In this document: positions 49,262 through 59,233 of the stretch, in pieces | Layout: every line of letters starts with the position of its first letter | Numbering within the stretch: the first letter of the stretch is position 1 | Assembly (NCBI GenBank): GCA_027036135.1 | Contig: JALVSY010000007.1 | Coordinates: 872,880-936,879, forward strand | Length of the DNA stretch: 64,000 bases | From: Pyrodictiaceae archaeon | GTDB lineage: Archaea; Thermoproteota; Thermoprotei_A; Sulfolobales; Pyrodictiaceae | Direction: 5' to 3' | Program-made: the position numbers and the translations under genes | The notes under the pieces: model-generated | The model's input: the letters and a program-made list of their open reading frames with translations, nothing else | The model's database searches: none | What the model was told of the DNA's origin: nothing

Positions 49262-49786
49262 TTATTCTTTATCCCTATCCCTCAATTCATTGCATAGTTT
49301 GTTTAATGGACAACTAGGTGAAGGACAGCCCATCGTTTGGAGTACTCGTTCAAGCAGTGAGACGGTCTTTAGTGAGAGTGTTAACTTTGTAGCTATCGCT
49401 TTACTCTTCTCTCCTTCTCGTTTATACTTGTATACCTGGCAGAGCTTATCTAATGGAACGGGAATAGCTCTTATGCCTTTACGTGGTCTAATAACTGCAT
49501 ATATTATTGCGCCCCCCATTACTAGCACTATTTTGTTCCGTCTCCTTGCAAAGAATTCTATGCTTCCAACAAGCTGTAATGATTTAGGGGTAGGCCTCAC
49601 TAATAGCGCCGAGTTCTCAGCTCTCTCGTAGTCGATGAGCTTTGCTCTGCGTGCGCTCCATAGGAGCTTTCTTGTCGTAGAAGGGGCTAGGCCTAAGAGC
49701 CTTGCCAATACTCTTGGAGTTACTTGATCCCGTGTAACAACATAGTATATTAATGGTATCAAATGTATAAGCCTAGTGCTTTTCAT
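49262..49786 (-). CDS. HTH transcriptional regulator
   Basis: 174 residues. The N-terminal wHTH (IYYVVTRDQVTPRVLARLLGLAPSTTRKLLWSARRAKLIDYE) is clear, followed by a small domain with a strand IVLVMGGAIIYAVIRPRKG, and a C-terminal CPSPSCPLNKLC that could bind a metal. A metal- or redox-responsive regulator is possible. Confidence 0.6.
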   Translation of the reverse strand: MKSTRLIHLIPLIYYVVTRDQVTPRVLARLLGLAPSTTRKLLWSARRAKLIDYERAENSALLVRPTPKSLQLVGSIEFFARRRNKIVLVMGGAIIYAVIRPRKGIRAIPVPLDKLCQVYKYKREGEKSKAIATKLTLSLKTVSLLERVLQTMGCPSPSCPLNKLCNELRDRDKE

Positions 49787-49966
49787 ACCTTGTTCAGCCT
49801 TGTCAAAAATACAGGAAATTGCCTAGCCTATTCTTAGCTATGCCGTTCGTGGCCATAGATAAGTAGAAGAGATATAGGCTAAACACAAGCCACTTGAACA
49901 GCAGATAGGATTGAAGATATTTAGTTGAATCAAAAATAAAAAATTATAGAATTATTGTTTGTTTCT

Positions 49967-50155
49967 TTAGCTGCATATTGGGTAGTCGTCTGGTACTTTG
50001 GCTCTGAAGTACTTGCCTGTCTCTGGGCTCTTGAATAGGCCTATCTTTACTCCCTTCCTGCCCCTGGGTGCTAGCTGCCACACCTTTATTGGTACAATCT
50101 CAACCTCCTTACCAGTAGTAGGGTCACGAACCTTAACAGGCTTCTCACACGCCAA
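49967..50155 (-). CDS. cren7: chromatin protein Cren7
   Basis: 62 residues from TTG 50155. The sequence [40 protein letters not shown] and [16 protein letters not shown] follows Cren7 throughout. It bends and compacts DNA in Crenarchaeota. GGAGGTG lies eight bases before the TTG; a GTG nine bases earlier overlaps the ribosome-binding site and is less likely. Strong taxonomic marker. Confidence 0.95.
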   Translation of the reverse strand: MACEKPVKVRDPTTGKEVEIVPIKVWQLAPRGRKGVKIGLFKSPETGKYFRAKVPDDYPICS

Positions 50156-50216
50156 CCCAAACACACCTCCTATACTCTAGTCTACCCAGTACTCGTGTAG
50201 AGTGTACCCCGTCTAC

Positions 50217-50229
50217 CCATTTATAGGAT
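50217..50229 (-). promoter_or_regulatory. TATA box of cren7
   Basis: Minus-strand TCCTATAAATGGG, about 62-75 bases upstream of the TTG start, followed by GTAGACGGGGTACACTCTAC with repeated CTACACGAGT-like words before the strong ribosome-binding site. Confidence 0.5.
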
Positions 50230-50462
50230 TTACGTTTTACCGGGTAGAGGGGTTGCGCCTCCCCCTACCCACTGGCTGGGAATACGTTATGTAATACCGG
50301 GGCTAGGGAGAGAGGCTGTGGATTCCGCGCAAAACCAGTAATATCGCTATTAAGCCTAGTTGACCTGAAAAAAAGCATTGCGAACAAATACTGCTGGGTA
50401 TAGTGATTAGTAGAATTCAATGATAGTGATTTTAACCTAGTCTCTCGTTGCTTTGCCGTGGG

Positions 50463-52935
50463 GTGTTAGCCTTCGTCCTCGCAAAGCTTTCGCCCTAAGA
50501 TAGCTGAAAAAGCCTGGAACAAGGACTTAGAAAAACAACTTCTCGAGACATGGGATAGAGAAAAGCTCTATGAGTTCAAATTAACTGATGATAAGCCGAT
50601 ACTAGTGATAGATACTCCGCCACCGTATCCTAGTGGTAAGTGGCATGTAGGAGCGGCAGCACATTATGCACAGATAGACATGATTGCACGTTATTTTAGA
50701 ATGAAGGGATGGAGCGTATTCGTGCCCTGGTATGCTGACCGTAACGGATTACCCGTTGAAGTAGCCGTCGAGAAGAAGTACGGAGTAATAGCACACGAAA
50801 TGGCTAAAACGCCAGAGGGACGTGAGAAATTCCTCCAGCTCTGCAGCCAAGAACTAGACAAGATAGAGGCCGAGCATGTAAGGATATGGAGAAGGCTTGG
50901 TTGCAGTTTCACGTATCTACGGGACGGCACTGATAGCCCGGAATACCGAAAACTAACACAGACAACCTTCATCGAACTCTGGAAACGAGGCCTCATCTAT
51001 GAGGCAGAGAAGCCCGTTAACTGGTGTCCTCGCTGTCGTACAACGTTAAGCGAGGCGGAGATCGAGCACCGCGAAGAGGACACCTTCCTATACTATGTAA
51101 AGTGGCGCGTAAAGGAGACAGGCGAGGAAATAGTTATTGCAACGACAAGGCCGGAACTGATAGGAGCGGCTAGGGCAGTAATATTCAACCCTGAGGATAC
51201 ACGGTATAAGCGTCTCAAGGGCCTGCACGCAATAGTACCACTCTATGGATACGAAATCCCCATACTCGAACACCCAGCTGCTAAGCCAGAATTTGGTACC
51301 GGGCTTGTAATGATAAGTAGCTATGGTGACTGGATAGACGTACAAGTACTAAAGGAGCTAGGAATAGAGCCTCGCGTAATAATAAACCCTGACGGTACTA
51401 TGAATGAGAAAGCTGGCTTCCTAAAAGGCCTCCCAATAAGGGAAGCACGGCACAAAATAGTGGAGGAACTCAAAAAACAAGGTCTCATAGTGAGGAAGGA
51501 GAAACTAAGGCACAGCGTACCAATATGTTGGAGGTGCAAGACACCAATAGAGATCATTCATGTAAAGGAGTATTTCCTAAAACAACTCGAGTACAAGGAG
51601 GCATTAAAGAAGCTTGTAGAAAAAATACACTTCAAGCCAGAGAAACATCGACAAAAACTGCTTGACTGGATAGAGAGCTTATCTATGGACTGGCCCATAT
51701 CAAGGACACGCTATTACGGAACTGAGATACCACTATGGAGATGCCGACGCTGCGGAGCAAAACTAGTACCCGAACCAGGACGCTACTATAGGCCTTGGAA
51801 AGAGGAACCCCCCTGGGACAAATGCCCCAAATGCGGAGCACCAAAGGAAGAGCTCGAACCAGAGACCAGGGTGTTTGATACCTGGTTCGACTCTAGTATC
51901 AGCGTCCTCTATGCTTCTGGCTACTTAAGGAACATGAAGCTATTCGAGCGAGTATTCCCGACAAACGAAGAGCTACCCTATACCCTCAGACCCCAAGGCG
52001 TCGATATTATACGTACATGGCTATACTTCACAATACTAAGAGTATACCAGCTCCTCGGAAAACCAGCCTTCCGATGGATAAGAGTAACAGGTATGGGGCT
52101 TGACCCTAAAGGCCGCGCTATGCACAAGAGCCTAGGAAACATAATTGACCCTGAACCATATCTTGAGCGATACGGAGCCGACCCGTTCCGGTTCTGGGCA
52201 GCTGCGGCAGCAAAGCTAGGCGATGATTACCGCTTCAGCGAGCAGGTACTCAAAACAGGTAAGCTATTCCTAACAAAACTATGGAATATTTCGCGGTTCG
52301 TATCAAGCTTCCCGAGACCAGAGAATAACTACAAGCTTAGGCCGATTGACCTAGTGTTCTTGAGCGAGCTCAACAAATTAATCAAGGAGGTAGACTATTA
52401 TTACGGAGTAGAGCTAGACGTTCATCAACCAATAAACCTACTATACAACTATACCTGGAACGTATTCGCATCACACTACATCGAGCTTGTAAAGACAAGA
52501 GCCTATAACAGAGAAAACGAATTCAGCGAAGAGGAACAAAGAGCTGCTTGGTACACATTACACACCATTCTAGACGCTCTTCTCAGAATGCTAGCACCAA
52601 TACTACCCTTCATAACAGACGCCTTGTATAGAAGACTCTATGGCGAATCTGTCCACAAACAAACATTCCCACAACCAAACAAGGAATGGGATACACCCCA
52701 CGCAGCAATGCTGAGTAAGATACTTGAGATCAATAGCGCTATATGGACCTGGAAGAAGAAGAACGGGCTAAAACTCAGCGAGAGAGTAGACACTTACCGA
52801 GTCCACGTAGGTAAGGAATTCGAGCCTTACCTCAAGGATCTATCACTTATGCACAAAATAGAGATAACAACAGAGCCACCGCCCAGCAGCGCAGAGGAAA
52901 TCGCAAAAAGCATTTTCATTGCACAGAAACAATAA
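50463..52935 (+). CDS. valS: valyl-tRNA synthetase, with a probable frameshift near codon 11
   Basis: A class I synthetase: YPSGKWHVG (HIGH-type region), WYADRNGLPVEVAVEKKYG, CPRC and CRRCGAKL zinc-type motifs, TRYYGTEIPLW, and MHKSLGN as the KMSKS equivalent. Homology extends upstream of the first start in this frame (GTG 50605) through PKIAEKAWNKDL, with no ATG/GTG/TTG before a stop at 50467. GTG 50463, about 28-38 bases after TATA GATTTTAACC, reads MLAFVLAKLSP in another frame. Removing one C at 50493-50495 joins both. The remaining 776 residues are intact. Confidence 0.85.
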
Positions 52936-52964
52936 GCTCCTTTTTCACTAATCCCGTACTACCT

Positions 52965-53020
52965 GGAGTGATGCTGAGCAACCATAGCTGACTAGGTGAT
53001 GTATCGGATTTCGGCTGAGC
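52965..53020 (+). ncRNA. C/D box sRNA (2'-O-methylation guide)
   Basis: Box C GTGATGC (52968-52974), D' CTGA (52988-52991), C' GTGATGT (52996-53002) and D CTGA (53014-53017) are in order. Guides are 13 and 12 bases and the D'-C' gap is four bases, matching archaeal C/D sRNAs. It lies just after valS. The rRNA or tRNA targets are not identified here. Confidence 0.75.
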
Positions 53021-53063
53021 ATAACGCGTACTATATAAGACGCTTTTCCACATCCTATACCGG

Positions 53064-53135
53064 ACCCGCGACACCCGGGGCAGGCCGCCGATAGGCGGAG
53101 CAATGAACCCGGGGCTCCCGGCCTTCAACTCACTT
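53064..53135 (+). ncRNA. GC-rich structured segment, possible ncRNA or leader
   Basis: Downstream of TATA ACTATATAAGACG (53029-53041) a GC-rich segment contains CCGCC-GATA-GGCGG and flanking CCCGGG words that can pair. It stands out in an otherwise AT-rich gap before the HD-domain gene. No known RNA family recognised. Confidence 0.35.
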
Positions 53136-53230
53136 ATCTCCGACTCGTTCTCATGCTCGATGATATCTTCTAGGAACAACACTTATGAGCCAAGTCTATA
53201 CGTGAGGACTAAGTCCTGTGGTGGGCTACT

Positions 53231-53815
53231 GTGAGCAGCTTATCCAGGCTAGAAAGGCTTGTTGAAGCACTAAAGTCAACCCCTCGTACTGGCTGGATGT
53301 TGCGTGGCGTGCCCGCAGCAATAGCTGAATCTATAGCCGAGCACATGAACGAAGCAAGTCTAATAGCCCTTGTTCTTGGAGATGAGCTAAGGAAAAAAGG
53401 AGTAAACATTGATATATACTATGCAGCAGCGATTGCGACAGCACACGACGTTTCAGAGGCAATTATAGGTGACCTGGTCAAGCTCGTAACAGACCTAATA
53501 GGCAAAGAAGTAAAAGAATCCATAGAGCTTCATGCACTCAGAAGCTATGTTGGCGACACCATACTTGCTAACCTAGTAAGGGACTACGTTGAACAAGAGA
53601 AAATAGAGGCTAAACTAGCAAAGCTATCTGAGCAGCTAGCAACGCTTTTACAGGGATTAAGATATTACCGCCAAGGCTACGACGTCTCGGAGATAATTTG
53701 CTCTATGAGCGAAAGCGTAGAGAAAATGACACAGAGCGAGCCGTTTTCCCTAATACGCGAAGAATTAGAATTAATAATTAATAAATCAAGAGAAATATGC
53801 AAGAAGAATGACTAA
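53231..53815 (+). CDS. HD-domain hydrolase (YfbR/HDDC2-like)
   Basis: 194 residues. ESIAEHMNEASLIALVLGDEL and AAAIATAHDVSEAIIGDLVK carry the HD-domain histidines and the HD pair, as in nucleotide-hydrolysing 5'-deoxynucleotidases of COG1896. A C-terminal helical region follows. GTG start, about 30 bases after an ACTTATGAG TATA-like box. Substrate unknown, probably deoxynucleoside monophosphates. Confidence 0.75.
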   Translation: MSSLSRLERLVEALKSTPRTGWMLRGVPAAIAESIAEHMNEASLIALVLGDELRKKGVNIDIYYAAAIATAHDVSEAIIGDLVKLVTDLIGKEVKESIELHALRSYVGDTILANLVRDYVEQEKIEAKLAKLSEQLATLLQGLRYYRQGYDVSEIICSMSESVEKMTQSEPFSLIREELELIINKSREICKKND

Positions 53816-54417
53816 ACAAACAGCATCAACATTTCCTAGCACTAGCTCTAACTTTCAAAAAGAGAAAGACTACTCTATATATAATACTAAAGCGGTAATC
53901 AAAAATAAATTCCGAATATTTACAGGCGAAGAGGCCCTTGCTCCAAGGCTTGTATGCCCTTTTCCTGAGAAGCATAGATGTGTTTCAGTAAACTATATTA
54001 CTAATAGATTTATGTTAAAGCTAATCTATTAACCTTGACCAGCATGCATGAAAAGAGTTTACACCGAGATTAGGCGATATATCTTCGTATATTGAGAGAG
54101 ACAGGCGATGAGAGAATAGCGTGTTTGACGCGTTAATAGCATTTATCTATATAATAGTGTGAAAAATGATGTGCAGGATAGATCTATTCATCTAGCGTAT
54201 GGACTATGCTTGTAGACTAGTTAAGGATAAGCTGCATCGGCTGTATCATGTATTTTGAAACTATATCATATTATGGTTATAAAGGATCATAACCAGGAAG
54301 ACTATAATGTTGCTATATATTTGTAGAATATGATAACAAATAACGATTTTCTTATGATATGAACTAGCTCTATTGCAGTTATACTGTTTATACATGAAAA
54401 CGGGGGTAGCGCAAATA
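53816..54417. other. 600-bp AT-rich region without a clear gene
   Basis: The most AT-rich stretch of the window. A frame at 53808-54032 has no start signal, odd composition and no motif, so I do not call it. TGGTTAT and ATAACCA form a short inverted repeat near 54274-54295. The region ends at the stop of the family gene at 54418. Confidence 0.5.
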
Positions 54418-55077
54418 CTAGGTACGAAGTGGCGGTTTAAGAACCTCTTGTAAGCTATGTACATCTATTCCCACTTCATAGGCTTTCACGATAGTGATTA
54501 TGGAGGGTTCATTTATTTCTGCTCCGAGTTTCTTTGCTAAAACAGATAGAGCGTATGCGAAGAGTGCTAGGCGTCCCCATATGCGCTTTGACGTGATTTT
54601 TTGTAAGAGTTTGTTCAGTCTTGCTAACAGGTACCGTGCTATTCTTCTCCTTGCCTCCTTGCTGCTTAGCGCGACTAAGATTCCCCGCGCTCTTGCTTCC
54701 CTATAAGCGCCCCGGGTAATTCTTCTACGAGTTATGTACAAGTATAATGTATCAGCGGAGATGAATTCACTTCCCCTTAGTTTTTCAACTTCCCTTGCAA
54801 GTCTCCTGGCCCGCCGGAGTAGCTGTGAAGGCGAGGTTGCCCGTGATTCCTGTGTACTAATGTACAATGCAATGATCAGCGGGTTATGCGAGAAAATATC
54901 GAGAAGTACTATGTGGACACGCTTATCCGTTGTCGAGTATACCTTGGTTCTTGTTATGTGGAGTCTTGCTAGCTCAGCTACCTGTAATAGTCTCCTAGCA
55001 CCACCTAGTATTGGAAAGAGAACCCTATTTGCCTCGCTCAGTGCTAGTTCACGTCGCTGTAGCTCTGTTAGAGCCAA
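54418..55077 (-). CDS. hypothetical protein, chromosomal homologue of element gene 20329
   Basis: 219 residues, highly basic. Aligns along its length with the 196-residue element protein (see shared RVHIVLLDIFSHNPLIIALY and RVHVVTVELPGSKPLILALY, and DTLYLYI with DTLYFVL). No domain recognised. A lone gene next to an AT-rich region 5.6 kb from attR; it may be a relic of an earlier integration. Confidence 0.65.
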   Translation of the reverse strand: MALTELQRRELALSEANRVLFPILGGARRLLQVAELARLHITRTKVYSTTDKRVHIVLLDIFSHNPLIIALYISTQESRATSPSQLLRRARRLAREVEKLRGSEFISADTLYLYITRRRITRGAYREARARGILVALSSKEARRRIARYLLARLNKLLQKITSKRIWGRLALFAYALSVLAKKLGAEINEPSIITIVKAYEVGIDVHSLQEVLKPPLRT

Positions 55078-55353
55078 TGTTGCCGACCCTCTTTCAGATA
55101 GCGCTGAAACAGCCTAGGCCATGTAGAACCATGTTCCCGAATAGTGTTTGAAAGGCATTGTTACATTATAGTCTACACAGGAGATAAATCATGTGGAGAC
55201 AAGAGGCTGTGAGTACAGGGTAGCACGTATCGCTCGTAATGAGCTTCCTGAGTCGAGGAAAGCAATGCAACTATTATGGAGTCGCGGAGCATGTATTAAT
55301 CCTCTAAAGGCTCTGCCTGACAGGCGAGAGAAATTGATGTACTACATATCGTG

Positions 55354-55424
55354 AGAAGCGATGAGGATAGGACCACGGACGGAGGCCCCGCGGCTGATGA
55401 AGAAACCCTGCATCGCTGAGTGCA
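55354..55424 (+). ncRNA. C/D box sRNA candidate
   Basis: Box C GCGATGA (55358-55364), C' CTGATGA (55394-55400) and D CTGA (55416-55419), with CGGA as a possible degenerate D' near 55380. GAAGCG and CGCTGAGTGC ends could pair. The boxes each deviate by one base, so it is less certain than the one at 52965. Confidence 0.5.
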
Positions 55425-55523
55425 TAAATTAAGCTATGAGAAGCTGTGGAGCATTTTGTTGAGCAAAAGGATGTCAAAATCTGTAAAGGATAAATGAAGA
55501 TTAGAGGGATCAAGCGTTTGTGA

Positions 55524-55655
55524 GGCGGCCCGATCCCAGCTTGGGGGAGCTGCGGGGCCTCGCGGACCCCACAGCTACCCCCAACGCGGCCGGCTTAACT
55601 TCCGGGTTCGACAAGAGTCCGGGTGTTGCCCGGCCGCTATGGCCGGGTCGGGCCG
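55524..55655 (-). rRNA. rrf: 5S ribosomal RNA
   Basis: About 132 nt. Ends CGGCCCGA and TCGGGCCG pair (helix I). The diagnostic loop region CCGGACTCTTGTCGAACCCG GAAGTTAAGCC is present, followed by GTTGGGGGTAGC and GAGCTCCCCCAAGCTGGGATC. Minus-strand TATA TGTATAAGAAC (55686-55696) lies 30 bases upstream. Very GC-rich, as in hyperthermophiles, and separate from the 16S/23S genes. Confidence 0.93.
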
Positions 55656-55793
55656 TGTTTAACGCTCTATGCTTATCGGGGTTCTTATACATTTCATTAA
55701 ATTCGTTGGACGGGTAGATTCCTTGTATTGATGAGCGTTACTTGTTTATTATCTTCCCTCGCATATATGTGCATGTGAACTCGGGGTCTTAGT

Positions 55794-56699
55794 ATGGATG
55801 AGGAGGTTCTTAGGAAGTATATTGAGGCGGGTCGTATAGCTAGGATTGTTAGGGAGGAGGCTGCTAAGCGTATTGAGCCAGGGGTATCTGTTTACGAGTT
55901 TTGTGAATGGGTCGAGAACAGGATCGCTGAGCTTGGTGGGAGGCCTGCTTTTCCCTGTAACTTGTCTATTAACGAGGTTGCTGCCCATTATACGCCGCTT
56001 ATAGGTGATGAGCTGAGGGTTCCGGACGAGTCTGTTGTAAAGATAGACTTAGGCGTGCACGTTGATGGATATATTGCTGATACTGCTGTAACGGTTAGTT
56101 TCAGTGATAAGTGGGATACTTTGCTCGAGGCAGTGCGCGACGCTCTCGAGAAAGCGCTAGGAATAGTATCTCCAGATACTAAATTCTCTGAGGTCGGTCG
56201 AGTAATAGAGTCTACCATAAAGGCTTACGGGTTTAAGCCTATTAGTAACCTTGGTGGACATAGTCTTGCAAGGTACACTATACACGCTGGAGAAAGCATT
56301 CCTAACGTATACGAGCCCTTCCTTCGAGGTAAATTCGGAAAAGGTAAGGCATACGCTATAGAACCTTTTGGAACTAATGGTGCGGGTAGTGTAAGAGAGG
56401 GCGATATTATAGCTATTTATGCCCTTATTAGACCTAATCTTAGGAGAAGGCTTAATGAGTTGCAGAAAAGGGTACTCAATGCTATAAAGGAGCGCTTCAA
56501 GACCCTCCCCTTTGCCGAGAGATGGCTCAAAGACATAGCACAGGTTGATGAGCTCCGCAGGGCTCTGAGGAGGCTTGCCAGCATGGGGTTCCTTGTCCAG
56601 TATCCAGTGCTTATCGAGAAAAGTAGAGGCATGGTAGCACAGTTTGAACATACACTTGTAATAACGAACGAGGGCGATGTAATAGTTACTACAAGGTAA
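55794..56699 (+). CDS. map: methionine aminopeptidase, type II
   Basis: 301 residues, cytosolic. It removes N-terminal Met. Metal ligands are visible: VKIDLGVHVDGYIADTAVTV (two aspartates), GGHSLARYTIHA (His), YAIEPFGTNGAG (Glu) and MVAQFEHTLVIT (Glu). The helical insertion between the last ligands marks type II, the archaeal/eukaryotic form. ATG start. Confidence 0.95.
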   Translation: MDEEVLRKYIEAGRIARIVREEAAKRIEPGVSVYEFCEWVENRIAELGGRPAFPCNLSINEVAAHYTPLIGDELRVPDESVVKIDLGVHVDGYIADTAVTVSFSDKWDTLLEAVRDALEKALGIVSPDTKFSEVGRVIESTIKAYGFKPISNLGGHSLARYTIHAGESIPNVYEPFLRGKFGKGKAYAIEPFGTNGAGSVREGDIIAIYALIRPNLRRRLNELQKRVLNAIKERFKTLPFAERWLKDIAQVDELRRALRRLASMGFLVQYPVLIEKSRGMVAQFEHTLVITNEGDVIVTTR

Positions 56700-56792
56700 T
56701 GTGGCTAGAAGAATTTTTGAGTGGTTTTCTGCTTCCCGGTTTCTGATGAGAAGAGTACGCTAAGCGGCGAGTAATCGTTAGGTGCGACAACC

Positions 56793-57938
56793 ATGGCTAA
56801 TGCCACTTCGCCGTGGTTCGGCGGCGGCTCCGACCTGGCTACATGGATAATAGCCATAAGCATCCTTATATCAACGATTCTCTCTATATTCGCGTTCCTC
56901 GGAGTCGCACAGGGATTTCAGCTACGTATATGGAAGGCCCAGATAGAGTCCAAGCTACGTATCCTTGAGAGTTATCGTGACGAGGTACGTGACGAGGTAC
57001 GCAAGCGCCTCGAAAAGCTCGGGGCAAGGAACGTAGAGGAGGTACTTAGTACAGCGCTTGATTACTTCGTTATAAGCCCCGTAAGCATAGAGCCCACCGA
57101 CATAATCAAGCGTCTGGAGAGAGTTCTCCGCACGGAGGAGGAGCGCCTCGAGGCGCTTGTTGCACGTAGCCTCGGATCCCGGGCCGATGAAGTCGTGATC
57201 AAGAATGCTGTTACGTTGCTCGCTATAGCTAACGCGCTGAACATATTGTATAAATATATTCGTCACATCTTATTGACTGGTATAAAGACGCGTAACGCGC
57301 TACTAGTAGCACAGCTATGGATGCTTCTCCCCTTCTACATGAGAATAGCAAAAGCCTATTATGATGCCTCCAAGGTAATAGCAAAGGGGATACCAATAGG
57401 TGATGCAGCAGGCCCATTAGCAGCCTACAAATTGATGAGAATGCTTCCACGTATCGAAGGCCCTATAGAAATAACTAAGGATACTATATATAGTATTCAT
57501 GAGTATGAGAATAGGAGAATTATAGTTGTGAAAGCCAAGGGGCCAGGAAGCACGGTTGGACGCCCAGGGGAAGCTGTCGAGAAGATAGTGGAAACCTTGT
57601 CGCCAAGCAGTATTGCCTCCATAATAACTATTGACGCTGCTCTCAAAATGGAGGGGGAACCCACAGGCTCTATAGCTGAAGGCACAGGTGTAGCCATGGG
57701 GGACCCGGGCCCCGAGAAAATAAGGATAGAGAGAATCGCTGTAAGGCACAAAATACCGCTCTACGCTATAGCCATCAAGATGGGATTAGAGGAAGCAATA
57801 ACAGCTATTAAGAAAGAAATAGTTGAAGGAGTAGAAAAAGCAGTAGAGCATGCGAAGAGACTAATAATAGAGGAGACGAGGCCTGGTGACACAATCATAG
57901 TTGTGGGTGTAGGCAACACACTTGGTGTCGCACAATAA
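56793..57938 (+). CDS. DUF1512-family membrane protein
   Basis: 381 residues. One N-terminal TM (WIIAISILISTILSIFAFLGVAQ), a coiled-coil linker, then a soluble domain with ARSLGSRADEVVIKNAVTLLAIANALNILY and later AVRHKIPLYAIAIKMGLEEAI. This pattern matches the crenarchaeal DUF1512 family, function unknown. The next gene starts 14 bases later, so they are probably cotranscribed. Confidence 0.7.
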   Translation: MANATSPWFGGGSDLATWIIAISILISTILSIFAFLGVAQGFQLRIWKAQIESKLRILESYRDEVRDEVRKRLEKLGARNVEEVLSTALDYFVISPVSIEPTDIIKRLERVLRTEEERLEALVARSLGSRADEVVIKNAVTLLAIANALNILYKYIRHILLTGIKTRNALLVAQLWMLLPFYMRIAKAYYDASKVIAKGIPIGDAAGPLAAYKLMRMLPRIEGPIEITKDTIYSIHEYENRRIIVVKAKGPGSTVGRPGEAVEKIVETLSPSSIASIITIDAALKMEGEPTGSIAEGTGVAMGDPGPEKIRIERIAVRHKIPLYAIAIKMGLEEAITAIKKEIVEGVEKAVEHAKRLIIEETRPGDTIIVVGVGNTLGVAQ

Positions 57939-57952
57939 GAGGTGGCAAGGTA

Positions 57953-58327
57953 TTGAACCTAGACCTATACACCCTCTACATGTTATCCATGGTTATTTTG
58001 TCGATAGCTATGGTTGTCTACATGGTATTCGCTACACTGGGATCCCGTGGTAAACGAGAACCAGAGAAAAAAGTCGTAACCGTTCTACGTTGCCCCAGAT
58101 GCGGATATACCAAAACGCGAGATTTTAGAGAAGGAGACTATGTAGGCAAAGTCGTTGACGAGGTTTGCCCTAAGTGTGGCATCAGCCTCGTGGTTGATGC
58201 AATATACGAGGAAAGCATTACCAGCTTAAACCAAGTGCTAAGAAATAAGCGCAAGCAAGAAGGAGCTAGAAAAACCAGTAGCCAGTTAAAAGGTCTTACT
58301 AGGATTTGTTGTGCGCTACGTAGGTAA
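57953..58327 (+). CDS. membrane-anchored zinc-ribbon protein
   Basis: 124 residues, TTG start. An N-terminal TM (LYMLSMVILSIAMVVYMVFATLG) is followed by CPRCGYTKTRDFREGDYVGK and CPKCG, a two-CxxC zinc ribbon, and a basic tail. Follows the DUF1512 gene directly. Function unknown. Confidence 0.65.
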   Translation: MNLDLYTLYMLSMVILSIAMVVYMVFATLGSRGKREPEKKVVTVLRCPRCGYTKTRDFREGDYVGKVVDEVCPKCGISLVVDAIYEESITSLNQVLRNKRKQEGARKTSSQLKGLTRICCALRR

Positions 58328-58418
58328 CTTGTTTAAGGCTTATCCGAGACTCTTTATCCCAGAAGACTCGGGGAAGCGTGTACCTGTTCTCTACTATTAA
58401 GCAGCGGAGGTGTGCGCC

Positions 58419-59108
58419 ATGGGATATGTCAGGTGGCTTGGCCATGCCACGTTCGAGGTAGAACTCGATGGCTACCTGGTACTAATTGATCCTTGGCTCA
58501 CTAATCCAGCATCACCAGTTAGCATCGAGGAATACAAGGACAAAGTAGATCTAATCATAGTTACGCATGATCATGGTGACCACTTGGGTGAAGCCGTTGA
58601 GCTAATGAAGCTTAACCCCAAGGCGAGGCTTGCAGCAGTCTATGAGATAGCGAATGACGTTGCAGCGAAGCTTGGCCAATCGGAGAGTAATAGGGTCATT
58701 GGTGCTAATATAGGTGGGCCCCTCAAGATGGACCTAGACCTTAAGGTGCTCTTTACTCCGGCTGCTCATAGCTCTGAGAAAGGTGTGCCAACGGGGGTAG
58801 TGATTATTGGTAAAGAGGCAACGATATATCATGCTGGCGATACAGGGCTTATAGCAGAGATGCAGTTCATAGGCGAACTCTATAAGCCCGATATAGCTAT
58901 GCTGCCTATAGGTGGCCATTTCACCATGGATGAAGTGCAAGCGGCTAAGGCCGTTGAGCTGATAAAGCCGAAAGTAGCCATACCTATGCACTACAACACG
59001 TTCCCGGTTATACAAGCTGACCCAGAGAAGTTCAAGAAGCTCGTAGAAGAAAAAGGGCTAGGTACAAAGGTTGTTATACTGAAGCCCGGCGAGAAGTATA
59101 GTTTCTAG
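58419..59108 (+). CDS. metal-dependent hydrolase, UPF0173 (beta-lactamase fold)
   Basis: 229 residues from ATG 58419, seven bases after GGAGGTG. Metallo-beta-lactamase motifs: VTHDHGDHLGEA (HxHxDH), FTPAAHSS, YHAGDTGL and PMHYNTFP. This is the UPF0173 layout (YtkL/ TM1162-like) of unknown physiological substrate. Confidence 0.85.
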   Translation: MGYVRWLGHATFEVELDGYLVLIDPWLTNPASPVSIEEYKDKVDLIIVTHDHGDHLGEAVELMKLNPKARLAAVYEIANDVAAKLGQSESNRVIGANIGGPLKMDLDLKVLFTPAAHSSEKGVPTGVVIIGKEATIYHAGDTGLIAEMQFIGELYKPDIAMLPIGGHFTMDEVQAAKAVELIKPKVAIPMHYNTFPVIQADPEKFKKLVEEKGLGTKVVILKPGEKYSF

Positions 59109-59233
59109 CAAGAGGAGTACATGGATAACTCTCTTTTTCATTACTAGGTCTCCGGCTATGTTTCGGTTCTTTCCTTGTATAGATTTATTTAAAAGGAGTA
59201 GTAGTCCTGGCCATAGTTGATGGGGCCACTATT

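Noticed and set aside
53808-54032. 74-codon frame after the HD-domain gene
   Set aside because: It overlaps the upstream stop region without a ribosome-binding site, has unusual composition for this genome and no motif. It lies in an AT-rich region where chance frames are expected to be rarer but still occur.
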